Assembly (NCBI RefSeq): GCF_018139625.1
Contig: NZ_JAGSOH010000065.1
Span: 1-42,546 of the forward strand
Length of the DNA: 42,546 nt
Direction of reading: 5' to 3'
Origin: Actinospica acidithermotolerans
Lineage (GTDB): Bacteria > Actinomycetota > Actinomycetes > Streptomycetales > Catenulisporaceae
The notes below the pieces were generated by a model that worked only from the letters and a program-made list of their open reading frames with translations, was not told where the DNA came from and made no database searches. The position numbers were made by a program, and so were the translations under genes. Position 1 is the first letter of the stretch, and each line of letters starts with the position of its first letter. Shown here piece after piece: positions 23,123-33,100 of this stretch.

Positions 23123-23992
23123 GTGGTCGCTCAAACGTTCGAAGATCCGACGGATCTCGCCGGACGTCGGGCGGCGCTCGCGGCGGCGCTGGAGAAGGTG
23201 CCGTCTACCAGGGCCGGCGGGCAGCGCTCCGTGCTCGGCGCGGCGCCGCTGAGCGAGATCGTGGGCGCGGGCGGCGGTGCCGAGCAGGTTCAGGAGTCGA
23301 TCCCCGTGCTCGAGCCGCTGACGGGTCTGCTTCCCGGCGGGGTGCGCCGGGGCGATGCGGTCTCGGTGCAGTCGCGCGACGGCATCTGCGACTATCTCGC
23401 GCTCGCGCTCCTGGCCGGGGCGCTTGCCGCGGGTCTGTGGTGCGCGGTGGTCGGAGTACCGGAGCTCGGCGGCCCGGCCCTGGCCGATCTGGTCGCGGGC
23501 GAAGGAGACGTAGACCGCGCGGCCGCGCTGGACCGGCTCGTGGTGGTTCCAGCGCCCGGCGAGCAGTGGCCGGAGGTGGTGGCGGCGCTGGCGGACGGGG
23601 TGGACCTGGTGCTGGTGCGCCCGGGCATCGAGGTGCGCGCGGAGGTCGGGCGGCGGGTCGATGCCCGGCTGCGGCAGGGACGCAGCTCCGGGACCCGGCA
23701 CAGTGCGGCGCTGGTGGTGCTCGGAGCCTGGAGCAGCGCGCGGCTGGTTCTGCATACCGCCGCCACCACCTGGACGGGGCTGGACGGGGTGGGTCCGACG
23801 CGCGGCTGCGGCCGGCTGACCGGCGGGGTCTCGATGCTCGTCGCCGAGGGGCGGGCCACCGGCGGGCGCCGGCACTCCGCGCGGATGTGGCTTCCCGCCG
23901 CGGACGGGGCCGCGCGCCCGATCGATGATGCTGCCGTTGCCGCGCGCGGCACCGAGGCGTCCGGCGAACGCGCACTGCGCGTCGTCGCTTGA
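23123..23992 (+). CDS. imuA': ImuA' (actinobacterial mutasome accessory protein)
   Basis: The 289-residue product begins at GTG 23123 as a leaderless-type start. It is the first gene of a three-gene operon with imuB and dnaE2, as in Mycobacterium and Streptomyces, and has a RecA-like core (VLEPLTGLLPGGVRRGDAVSV near 62-82, resembling the strand and loop before a RecA P-loop) without an intact Walker A GxxxxGKT. A LVLVRP strand near 162 and a VVLGAWSSARLVL strand near 198 fit the fold. ImuA' links ImuB and the polymerase and is needed for damage-induced mutagenesis. The last 40 residues are poorly conserved and disordered. Confidence 0.8.
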   Translation: MVAQTFEDPTDLAGRRAALAAALEKVPSTRAGGQRSVLGAAPLSEIVGAGGGAEQVQESIPVLEPLTGLLPGGVRRGDAVSVQSRDGICDYLALALLAGALAAGLWCAVVGVPELGGPALADLVAGEGDVDRAAALDRLVVVPAPGEQWPEVVAALADGVDLVLVRPGIEVRAEVGRRVDARLRQGRSSGTRHSAALVVLGAWSSARLVLHTAATTWTGLDGVGPTRGCGRLTGGVSMLVAEGRATGGRRHSARMWLPAADGAARPIDDAAVAARGTEASGERALRVVA

Positions 23993-24003
23993 GGGCGGCG
24001 GCC

Positions 24004-25578
24004 ATGGACGCGAGACCTACGCGCGCGGCGGTCGCGTGGTGCCCCGATTTTCCCGTTCTCGCCGTGGGCGCCGACCTCGACGCCCAGGTCGCGGTGTTCT
24101 CCGGCGAAGGAGCGCGCCGGGTGGTGATCGCGTGCTCGCCGGGGGCGCGGGCGGCCGGGGTCCGGCGCGGCCAGCGGCTGCGCGACGCCCAGCGGCTCGT
24201 GCCGCAGCTTGCGGCCTTCGCCCGGGACGAGCGGGCCGAGGCGCGGGCGTTCGAACCGGTGGTGGCCGCGGCCGAGCAGGTCGCAGCCGGTGTGGAGGTG
24301 ATCCGCCCCGGCCTGCTCGCGCTCTCGGCGCATGGGCCGGCCCGATACCACGGCGGGGAGCGCGCCCTCGGGCTGGTGCTGCGAGACCGGGTCGCGCAGT
24401 TGGAGACCGGCGAGGGCAGCGCGATCATCGTGGGTATCGGCATCGCCGACGGGGTCACGGCTGCCGGGATCGCTGCGCGCACCCCGGGCGCCGACGAGGC
24501 CGTGATCATCGAGCCGGGAGGCAGCGCCGCCTATCTCGCGCCTTTCCCGCTCTCGGCCATCGGTGCGCCGCCCGACCTGATCGCGGTGTTGGACCAGCTC
24601 GGGGTGCGCAGCATCGGCCGTTTCGCCGCGCTCCCGGTCGCCGATGTGGCGGGCCGCTTCGGCGCTGAAGGCGTCATGCTGCACCGATCGGCGCGGGGAC
24701 TCGATCCGCGGCCGCCGGCCTCGCGCCGGCCCGTCGAGGATCTCTGCGTGGAGCACGAGTTCGACCCGCCGGCCGAGACGGACGAGCCGGTGGTCTTCGT
24801 CGCGAAGATGCTCGCCGACCGGCTGCACGCCGGTCTTTCCGCGGCCGGGCTCGCGTGTGTGCGGGTGGGGATCGAGGCGCAGACCGTGACCGGGCGGGTC
24901 AGCTACCGGCTGTGGCGGCACGCGGATGCGAACGGCGGGCGGCTCTCGGCGGCCGGCCTGGCTCAGCGCGCGGCCTGGCAGCTCGACGGCTGGCGCTCGC
25001 GCGAGGCGCACCCGGTGGCTGATCCGGTCGCGCTGCTGCGGCTGGTCCCGGACCAGCTCGTTCTCGATACGGGCACCCAGCAGGCGCTGTGGGGCGCGGA
25101 GGTGATCCCGGACCGGGTGGCGAGGGCGGCCGAGCGGGTCCAGGCGCTGCTCGGGCATGACAGTGTCGCGCGGTTGCGGCTGGTCGGCGGGCGCGGCCCG
25201 GCGGAGATGCTCGAGCTGGTGCCGTGGGGCGAGGAGCCCGCGGCCGAGGCCGAGCAGGCGCCGTGGCCGGGAGCCGTGCTGCGGCCGGCGCCCTCCGCCG
25301 TCCCGCCCGAACCGGCGCAGGCCGACGTGCTCGACGCGCGACGGGCGCCGGTCGCGGTGTCCGGACGCGCCCGCATCTCGGCCACACCGGCACTGGTCGT
25401 ACTGGAGGGTCGCGAAATCGAGGTGGCCGGGTACGCGGGCCCGTGGGGGTACGAGCGCAGCTGGGATACGGCCGGTCGACGGCGGCGGGCCCGGATGCAG
25501 TGCTTGCTTGCCGACGGTCGGGTGCTGCTGCTCGTGCTCGAGTCGGGTACCTGGCGGGTGGAGGCGGTCCACCAGTGA
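24004..25578 (+). CDS. imuB: ImuB, Y-family polymerase-like mutasome subunit
   Basis: The 524-residue protein is taken from ATG 24004 with GAGGG upstream; TTG 23989 overlapping the imuA' stop is the alternative. The N terminus (VAWCPDFPVLA) is the ImuB version of the first Y-family strand, where active polymerases have a metal-binding acidic motif, so like other ImuBs it is probably not a polymerase itself. A helix-hairpin-helix-like LDQLGVRSIGRFAALP follows near 198-215, then a little-finger region. QQALWG at 359-364 matches the beta-clamp-binding motif of mycobacterial ImuB. The C-terminal 100 residues end in a conserved ImuB-C-type segment. ImuB recruits DnaE2 to the clamp. The stop overlaps dnaE2 by 4 bp. 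Confidence 0.9.
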   Translation: MDARPTRAAVAWCPDFPVLAVGADLDAQVAVFSGEGARRVVIACSPGARAAGVRRGQRLRDAQRLVPQLAAFARDERAEARAFEPVVAAAEQVAAGVEVIRPGLLALSAHGPARYHGGERALGLVLRDRVAQLETGEGSAIIVGIGIADGVTAAGIAARTPGADEAVIIEPGGSAAYLAPFPLSAIGAPPDLIAVLDQLGVRSIGRFAALPVADVAGRFGAEGVMLHRSARGLDPRPPASRRPVEDLCVEHEFDPPAETDEPVVFVAKMLADRLHAGLSAAGLACVRVGIEAQTVTGRVSYRLWRHADANGGRLSAAGLAQRAAWQLDGWRSREAHPVADPVALLRLVPDQLVLDTGTQQALWGAEVIPDRVARAAERVQALLGHDSVARLRLVGGRGPAEMLELVPWGEEPAAEAEQAPWPGAVLRPAPSAVPPEPAQADVLDARRAPVAVSGRARISATPALVVLEGREIEVAGYAGPWGYERSWDTAGRRRRARMQCLLADGRVLLLVLESGTWRVEAVHQ

Positions 25579-28500
25579 GCGGCTTCAACCCCGTCGTGCC
25601 GTGGCGGGAGGTGGACAAGCGCCTGTCCTGGGGCAGGTACGGCGAACTCGCCGCGGTCAAGGCCGAACCGCCGGCCCCCGCGGGCCGCCCCGCCCTGGCG
25701 CCCGGGCGCGTGCCGTACGCGGAGCTGCACGTGCACTCCTCGTTCTCGTTCCAGGACGGGGCCTCGGACCCCGCGGTGCTGGCGGCCGAGGCCGCCCGGC
25801 TGGGGCTGGAAGCACTGGCGATCACCGACCACGACGGCCTGTACGGCGCCGTGCGCTTCGCCGAGGCCGCGCGCGCCGCGGGCCTGAAGACGGTGTTCGG
25901 CGCTGAGCTCTCCCTCGGCGCGGCCGGCGCCGAGCGTACCGGCGTCCCGGACCCGCCCGGCGCCCACCTGCTGCTGCTCGCCCGCGGCATCGACGGCTAC
26001 CGCTCGCTCTCGCGCGCGATCGGCGCGGCGAGGCTCGCCGGGACGGGCAAGGGCCGCGCCGTCTACGACCTCGAGCACCTCGCCGAGCGCGCGGCCGGCC
26101 GGTGGGCCGTGCTCACCGGCTGCCGCAAGGGCCTGGTTCCCGCGGCACTAGCGCGCGGCGGGACAGATGAGGCCGGGGTAGAACTGCGCCGGCTGCAGGC
26201 GCTGTTCGGCAGGCAGAACGTCTACGTCGAACTCGTCGACCACGACGTGCCCGGCGAGGACGAGCGCAACGACGCCCTCGCCCACCTCGCCGACCTCCAC
26301 CACGCGCCGACGATCGCGACCAACCAGGTGCACTTCGCGGCCCCGGGCGACTTCCCGGCCGCCTCGGCGCTGGCCGCGCTGCGCGCGCGGCGCACCGTGC
26401 AGGAGATCGAGGGGTGGCTGCCGGCCGGGGCGAGCGCGCACCTGCGCTCGGGCGAGGAGATGGCCGAGCGCTTCGCCCGCTTCCCCGGCATCCTGGAGCG
26501 CACGCTCGAGCTCGCCCGCGCGTGCGCGTTCGACTTCGCCGCCGTGACCCCGAGCCTGCCGCGACAGCCCGTGCCCGCCGAGCACGACGAGTCCTCCTGG
26601 CTGCGCGAGCTCGCCCTCCAAGGTGCCCGGGAGCGCTACGGGCCGCGCCCGGAGAACCCCAAGGCCTACCGGCAGCTGGACTACGAGCTCGGGGTGATCG
26701 CGAAAAGGGAGTTCGCCGGCTACTTCCTGATCGTCAACGAGATCGCGGCCTACTGCCGGGAGAACAACATCCTCGCCCAGGGCCGCGGGTCGGCCGCCAA
26801 CTCCGCGGTCTGCTACGCCCTGGGCATCACCGGCTGCGACCCGGTCTCCTTCAACCTCGTCTTCGAGCGGTTCCTGAGCCCCGAGCGCGAGGGCTACCCG
26901 GACATCGACCTGGACATCGAAAGCGGCAAGAGGGAGCTGGTCATCCAGCACGTCTACGAGCTCTACGGCCGCGAGTACGCCGCCCAGGTCGCCAACGTGA
27001 TCACCTACCGGCCCAAGCTCGCGCTGCGCGACGCCGCCCGGGCCCTCGGCTACTCCCTCGGCGCCCAGGACTCCTGGTCCGCAGCCCTCGGCCCGTACTC
27101 CCCGCTGCCCGAGGACGACGCCGACGGCGTCCCGGCCGACGTGCGCGACCTGGCTGGACGCCTGCTCGACCTGCCCCGCCACCTCGGCATCCACTCCGGC
27201 GGAATGATCATCACGGACCGGCCTATCGCAGAGGTCTGTCCCACCGAGTGGGCGCGGATGGAAAACCGGTCAGTAGTTCAATGGGACAAGGACGACTGCG
27301 CCGATGCGGGTCTGGTGAAGTTCGATCTTCTCGGTCTCGGCATGCTCGGCGCGCTGCACGACGCCTTCGACCTGATCCGCGCCCACCACGGCGAGGACCT
27401 GTGGCTCGGCCGGATCCCGGCCGAGGACGAGGCCGTGTACGCGATGCTCCAAGAGGCTGACTCGATAGGTTTATTTCAAGTTGAGTCGAGGGCGCAGCAG
27501 TCGACGCTGCCCCGGCTGAAACCGGAGTGCTTCTACGACCTGGTGATTGAGGTCGCCCTCATCCGCCCAGGCCCCATCCAAGGCGGCGCCGTGCATCCCT
27601 ACCTGCGCCGGCGCAACCGGATGGAGAAGCCCGACCCGCCGCACCCGCTGCTCGCCGACGCGCTCGAGCGAACCCTCGGCGTGCCGCTGTTCCAGGAGCA
27701 GGTGATGCAGATGGCGTGTGCGGCGGCCAACTTCTCCCCGGCCGAGGCCGACCAGTTGCGGCGCGCGATGGGCTCGAAGCGCTCGACCGGCCGGATGCGC
27801 GCGCTGAGGGCCCGGCTGATGTCCGGCATGGCGGCCAACAAGATCGAGCCCGAACTCGCCGAGGACATCTACGGCAAGCTCGAGGCCTTCAGCTCGTACG
27901 GGTTCCCGGAGGCGCACTCGATCTCGTTCGCCTACCTCGTCTACGCCAGCGCGTACCTCAAGCGGTACTACCCGGCCGCTTTCACGGCCGCGCTGGTCAA
28001 CAACCAGCCGATGGGCTTCTACTCCGTCGCCACGTTGATATCCGACGCCCGCCGCCACGACGTCCAGGTCCTCGGCCCCGACATCAACGCCTCGCTCGCC
28101 GCCACCACCCTGGACAAGGCGCCGCACCCGTACGCCGCGACGCACAAGCACGCCTCCCCCCACCCCCAGCCCGCCGTGCGCATCGGACTCGACCAGGTCC
28201 GCGCGCTCGGCGCCGAGCGGGCCGAACACATCGCCGCCGAGCGCGACGAGAACGGCCCGTACCTGGATATCGAGGACCTGGTGCGCCGCACCGAGATCCC
28301 GCGCGCGGGCCTGGAATCCCTCGCCACCGCAGGGGCGTTCCGCAGCCTCGGCCTCGCCCGGCGCCAGGCCCTGTGGCAGGCCGGAGCCCTCGCCGGCACC
28401 AGCGCCGCGCACCTGCCCGGCACCTCCGGCGCCGGGGCCGGGCCCGAACTGCCCGCGATGAGCACGATCGAGCAGACCTTCGCCGACCTGTGGTCCACCG

Positions 28501-28889
28501 GCTCCTCCCCCGACTCCCACCCCGTCGGCCACATGCGCCCGCGCCTGGCCGAGGCCGGCTTCGTCACCGTCGCCGATCTGGCCGACCTGCCGGACCGCAG
28601 ACTCGTCCACGTCGCCGGGATCATCACGCACCGCCAGAGGCCCCCGACGGCCGGCGGCGTCTGCTTCCTCTCCCTCGAAGACGAGACCGGGATATGCAAC
28701 ATCGTATGCTCGCCACCGATCTGGGAGGCGAACAAGAAGGTCATCCTCGCCCACGGCGCGCTGCGCATCACCGGCAGCCTGGAACGCTCCGACCACGGCG
28801 AGGGCGCGATCAACATCGTGGCCGGGCGCATCGCGCCGCTGCGCGTCGCCGCCCAGCCGACCCGCATCCGCCGCCGCGACTTCCGCTGA
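25575..28889 (+). CDS. dnaE2: DnaE2 (ImuC), error-prone DNA polymerase III alpha
   Basis: The 1104-residue protein starts at GTG 25575, overlapping the imuB stop (GTGA). The N-terminal PHP domain has ELHVHSSFS (His52, His54) and ITDHDG (83-88); the polymerase core has QGRGSAANS and the catalytic PDIDLD at 442-447, the PolC/DnaE two-aspartate motif; the fingers have SIGLFQVES; a helix-hairpin-helix and an OB-fold (VCFLSLEDETGICNIV) close the protein. Length and the PHP motif are typical of DnaE2 rather than replicative DnaE1, and imuA'-imuB upstream settles the assignment. It does translesion, mutagenic synthesis. Codon 633 (27471-27473) is TTA inside an AT-rich run of seven codons, possibly making the protein bldA-dependent. 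Confidence 0.93.
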   Translation: MSGFNPVVPWREVDKRLSWGRYGELAAVKAEPPAPAGRPALAPGRVPYAELHVHSSFSFQDGASDPAVLAAEAARLGLEALAITDHDGLYGAVRFAEAARAAGLKTVFGAELSLGAAGAERTGVPDPPGAHLLLLARGIDGYRSLSRAIGAARLAGTGKGRAVYDLEHLAERAAGRWAVLTGCRKGLVPAALARGGTDEAGVELRRLQALFGRQNVYVELVDHDVPGEDERNDALAHLADLHHAPTIATNQVHFAAPGDFPAASALAALRARRTVQEIEGWLPAGASAHLRSGEEMAERFARFPGILERTLELARACAFDFAAVTPSLPRQPVPAEHDESSWLRELALQGARERYGPRPENPKAYRQLDYELGVIAKREFAGYFLIVNEIAAYCRENNILAQGRGSAANSAVCYALGITGCDPVSFNLVFERFLSPEREGYPDIDLDIESGKRELVIQHVYELYGREYAAQVANVITYRPKLALRDAARALGYSLGAQDSWSAALGPYSPLPEDDADGVPADVRDLAGRLLDLPRHLGIHSGGMIITDRPIAEVCPTEWARMENRSVVQWDKDDCADAGLVKFDLLGLGMLGALHDAFDLIRAHHGEDLWLGRIPAEDEAVYAMLQEADSIGLFQVESRAQQSTLPRLKPECFYDLVIEVALIRPGPIQGGAVHPYLRRRNRMEKPDPPHPLLADALERTLGVPLFQEQVMQMACAAANFSPAEADQLRRAMGSKRSTGRMRALRARLMSGMAANKIEPELAEDIYGKLEAFSSYGFPEAHSISFAYLVYASAYLKRYYPAAFTAALVNNQPMGFYSVATLISDARRHDVQVLGPDINASLAATTLDKAPHPYAATHKHASPHPQPAVRIGLDQVRALGAERAEHIAAERDENGPYLDIEDLVRRTEIPRAGLESLATAGAFRSLGLARRQALWQAGALAGTSAAHLPGTSGAGAGPELPAMSTIEQTFADLWSTGSSPDSHPVGHMRPRLAEAGFVTVADLADLPDRRLVHVAGIITHRQRPPTAGGVCFLSLEDETGICNIVCSPPIWEANKKVILAHGALRITGSLERSDHGEGAINIVAGRIAPLRVAAQPTRIRRRDFR

Positions 28890-28921
28890 AGGCATCTGCG
28901 GCCCGGCCGATCGAGAACAAG

Positions 28922-28938
28922 TGCCCGGCCAACGGGCA
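28922..28938. terminator. Short hairpin between convergent dnaE2 and HNH gene 2
   Basis: TGCCCG and CGGGCA form a perfect 6-bp stem around GCCAA in the 74-base gap between the dnaE2 stop and the HNH stop. It is short and without a T tract, so it is only a candidate bidirectional terminator. Confidence 0.3.
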
Positions 28939-28963
28939 GCACCTGGCTCGGACGGATGTTCTA

Positions 28964-30007
28964 TCAGTGCTGGCTGAGTGCTCTGAGCACTTGCGTGGGG
29001 ACGCTCTCCTCATCGTCGAGTTCGAGCTCGAAGTCCCAAGTGCTCATGAACTCGACGAACGCCGCAGAGAGTTCGGGCAGTTCAGCCCGCCGGGCCAGCC
29101 ACCACTGCGCGGTGTGGCCGCGCCAGGGCACCCGGCCGTACGCGCTCATCAACTCGCGTAGCCGGGCGCCGCCCTCGGCGGTGCCGCGATCCGCGTCCCA
29201 CCGCAGGAACGATAGGTGGATCCGGCACTCCCGGCGCGCCGCCCACATGTCGGCGAACGCGACATGCACCACGGCGAGCGCAGCGGGGAAGCCCATCACC
29301 AGGTCCCTGTGGTCCGGCACCGGCGCGCCGCAGCCGGCCAGGGCCGCGCATACCCGATCCAGGCGATGGGCCTGCGCTTCGCCGTTGGTGGAGCCGCGGT
29401 GCAGGCACTCGAGAAACTCGGCCGCCAGCCTCGGCGCGTCAAGCAGATCCGCGTTCTCCGCTGCCGGATTGACGGCGGCGTTACAGCCCCGGTGGGCGAT
29501 CGCGAGGTTGTCCATCTCGTTCCCGCCGCCGACCGAGACTGGGTGCAGATGCTCGACCGACGCGGTTCGCCGGTTGTGCTCGGCCCGCGCCTGCGCGACC
29601 AAAATCATGATATTGAGAAAGTTGCGCGAGCTCGAGCGCGGTGATCCTTCGGGGAGGTCACTTGCAGATTGAGCCGCGGAGAACCACCGGAGCGCGGAGT
29701 TGGCCCGGCCCCCATCCTGCCCCACCCACGCGATGACGATATGAACATCCTCCGCCGCGTATTGGGCCAGGTATTCTGCGTGGTCGCGGGCTTCTTGCGG
29801 GGTGCGCTGCTGGTAAGCGAGCGCGGGATCGACCGGTTCGTTACATATGCGGCATATCCACCCGTCACGTCTCCCGATCCTGTTGCGCAACGCCCTGCTG
29901 ACGCCCTTTCGCGGCTTGGCCAGGGCGCGTAAAGCTTCGACCACCTCCACGGAACGGTCCACGAGTGCGCGTGCGTCTTCGACGGTCGGTTCGACGGAGG
30001 CGGCCAC
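28964..30007 (-). CDS. HNH endonuclease 2, paralogue of HNH gene 1
   Basis: The 347-residue protein starts at GTG 30007. It repeats the plan of HNH gene 1: helix, RRDGWICRIC with Cys52 and Cys55 at the same residue numbers, an insertion of about 95 residues, then VEHLHPVSVGG (His153), Asn167, His172, Cys175, Asn176, and a helical C-terminal half with a shared WWLA motif. It is probably a zinc-stabilised DNA nuclease. No ribosome site is seen; GATCAT just upstream may be a leaderless -10. Codon 26 (29932-29930) is TTA. The STAND nuclease gene upstream on the same strand ends 123 bases before it, and it converges with dnaE2. Confidence 0.85.
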   Translation of the reverse strand: MAASVEPTVEDARALVDRSVEVVEALRALAKPRKGVSRALRNRIGRRDGWICRICNEPVDPALAYQQRTPQEARDHAEYLAQYAAEDVHIVIAWVGQDGGRANSALRWFSAAQSASDLPEGSPRSSSRNFLNIMILVAQARAEHNRRTASVEHLHPVSVGGGNEMDNLAIAHRGCNAAVNPAAENADLLDAPRLAAEFLECLHRGSTNGEAQAHRLDRVCAALAGCGAPVPDHRDLVMGFPAALAVVHVAFADMWAARRECRIHLSFLRWDADRGTAEGGARLRELMSAYGRVPWRGHTAQWWLARRAELPELSAAFVEFMSTWDFELELDDEESVPTQVLRALSQH

Positions 30008-30130
30008 ACCGCCATGATCGCACTCGTCGCGCCCGGCAGCCGGGCGATGGACGAAGTTCCGGTGGGCTTCTTCGGGCGCGTCCGGTTTCCCGGCGAGAGT
30101 TCTGGGGCAGCCGTCGAGACCGACCGGCCC

Positions 30131-33100
30131 TCACGCTGTGAGGCGCTCCTTGAGTTCGCGGACGGCATGGGCGGCGTCCCTTCCGTAGATCCGGTCTTCG
30201 CGAAGCGGTTCGAGGAGGGCGATGGTGCTGTGGTCGCCGACCATGCCCAAGAGGGCGATCAAGGGGTCGTTGCTCAACCCTGAGATCGGGTCCCGGAAGA
30301 GCGAGGTGATTCGATCGCGGTGCCCGAGTCCGTGGGTCAGGATGTGCCTCATCTCCGCGGGGAAGGTGCGAAGTAGCTGGCGCATCGGCGAATCGCGGTA
30401 GTCAAAGGAGGCCCAGTAGAACGCCTGCAAGGGATCGGTGGCGGCGTCCAGCAGGCTCGTGGTCAGGCGGTCAAGGGCGGCAGTGCCTCGACCGGCACGC
30501 TGTTCGGGCGTCAGATCCGGCCGATTGAGCCAGAAGACGATCTCCCCGTAGCACCGCCAGGCCTCGGCGTCAGGACCGCTGTGAGCGGTGAGCAGGTCCG
30601 GCGGGGTCTCGGTGAGGGCGGCGCAGCCGACGATCCCGCGAAGATGGCAGCCGACTTCGTCGACCGCGAAGAGTGCGTCGATGTCGAGTCGGCCGGCCCA
30701 GTAGACGAACGCCGGTAGCGCCGCTCCGTCGCCGCCGCTCAGCAAATGGTCCATAAGCATCGCCGTGAAGTTGTCGACGAGCTTCGCTCTGACTGCAAGG
30801 GCGTACAGGCGCATGCGATCGGTCCCGGAGAGCGCTTCTACCGCCTCGGTGCACGGCGCGGCAATGATGTCCTCGAACTGTCCGCACACCAGGCCACTCG
30901 CGCGCTCGGGCGCGTCTGGTGCATCCGGGCGGGCGAGCACGTCGGCTATCTCGATACTGATCGTTTCCGTTGAGTAGGGCGAGGCGATCCGGCCGTACAC
31001 ACGTAGCGCGTCACCGAGGGCCGTCGATACGAAGGGATCACTGCTGTACAGCCCGTCGAGGACGTCGATGACGGCTTCGTACGTCTCCGGCTCCGCGACG
31101 CTCGACATATGGCAGGCCGCGTCCAGGGCCTGGATCTGGAGGTCGGCCACGCCGCTCTCCCAGGCCAGAGCGAGGATTCTCGGCACCAGGGCGGCGGCTC
31201 GGGGCTCGTCGTCGTGCCGAACCAAGATGCACAGCACCAGCAGTTCGCTGACCGAGGTCGCGGTGCACTGCTCGAGCAGCCGCGCCAGGTCAGCTGAGGT
31301 GGCGCGCTCCAGGGCCCCGATCGGGCCAGGAGATGATCCGCGGTGAGCGCTCATCTCGTGGACGAGCCAGTCGGCGGGCAGTCGGTTTTCGCTGCTCCGG
31401 TGCAGTTTGAGCAGCACGTATGCAGTCACCGCTCCGGCGCTGTGCTGCGCCGGAGCGGCCGCGCGCTCGCACGCCGCGCCGGTGGCCCGAACCAGCGCGA
31501 CGAGTTCGCGGAAGAAGAGACCATGGCGGGCGGCGGCCCCTACCGCGATGAACATCGCGATCTCGTAGCTGCTCCATGCGCGGGCCGGCTCTGCTGCGTA
31601 CTGCCCCGATTCGGGATCGAGCGTCACCGCGGTCTCCTCGGCGGTTTCGGTCGCGAGGCCGAGCAGCCGGTGAGCCTCGCCCCCAAGCGCCTGCAGTGCG
31701 GATGCGCCCAGGCGGCCGAGGAGGCCCTGCTCGAAGAGGTGGTGATCGTGAAGGTGCACCAGCAGGCCGAGCACGCGGTCCGGGTCGTGCTCCAAGGGCA
31801 GCACGAGCCGGGCCAGGTCCTTGTGATGCTGGCGGGTCAGTTCGAGCGCGAGCTGGGCGGGAGCCTGGATCTGCCAGCGCAGGGCTTCGGCGACGAGGAA
31901 GCGGGCGAGCAACTCGTGGCGGAAGGAGACGCGGTGGCGGTCGGACACGACCAGTGCGCTGTTCAGCGCCAGGTCCGTCTCGCGCACCGAGCCCCTGTCA
32001 GCGGTATGGGCCAGACGCTCGGCTTCGGCCAGGGGCAGCCAGTTGACCAGACGCTCGTCCATCGCCGTCGCCCAGCGGCGAAGAACCTGCCGGACCGATC
32101 CGCCGTGGCCCGTGGTGTTCGTCTGGTGGCGAACGAAGCAGTCGAGCAGCACGGCCAGCCCGGCGCCCTCCGGCAGCTCCCGCGCAAGCTGCGCGGCGAG
32201 GGACAACTCGAAGGGCGTGGTGAAGGCGTCGAACCGATCGTCGGTGGCGTCCGCGCCGTAGAGGTGCGTCAGTGCCCGGCGTTGCTCGGCGCCGGGAGCC
32301 TGCAGAGTCAGCTCGGCGGCTTTGCGCACCGGGCCGGGTCCACGGTCTGCGCTGGTGGTCACGAGCGTGGCGTCCTCGCGCGCGCACCAGGCGCTGAGCT
32401 GATGATTCAGCCGCGGTCGCTGGTCGGCCGGGCATTCGTTGAGCCCGTCCGCCAGCAGGATGAGCGCACGGCCGTCGCGTCGGGCCGCCTGCGCGAGCAC
32501 GGAGGCACTCAGCCGGGTGAACGGGGCGACGGCGTCGTCCAGCAGATCTTCGAGGCCTCCCTCGTAGAACGAGGCGCTCACCACTATGGGCAGCCAGCCG
32601 GCGGTTGCCAGGTCGATCGCCAGGCGGCTGAGCACGTGGGTCTTGCCGGCTCCAGATACGCCGCGCAGGCTCGTGTGTCGTCCGGGGCTCATCCAGGCGG
32701 AAAGCGCACTGCTGGCGATCACCTCGCCGGTGTCGTCGACCACGATGTCGAGGCTGACCGTCTCCGGTAGCCGGCCGCCGAGACGTGCTGCGACCCCTTC
32801 GCGGTAGGCCTCGGCCTCGCCGGCCGCCGGGCCCGGCGCGTCCGCAGCCCCGAGCGGCCGGCAGAAGATCCGCATCGTCTCTTCACCGAAGAACCGGCGC
32901 ACCAGATCCGGACGCTCAAGGAGCGTGTCCGACAGCTGCGCGCGGCCCCACAGGTCGATGCGCAGGTCCGGGTGTGCGGCGCGCTGCGCTTCGAGCTCGT
33001 CTTCGATGCGCGTGTCGGCGATGTCGGCGGTGGTCACAATCACCAGGCGGCTCGCGTCGTACGGCCGCATGCCCGTGGCGAACGCGGACACGGCGTTCCG

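Noticed and set aside
22986-23140. LexA (SOS) box in front of the mutasome operon
   Set aside because: An AAACGTTCGA stretch near 23133 looked similar, but it lacks the spacer and lies inside the coding sequence.
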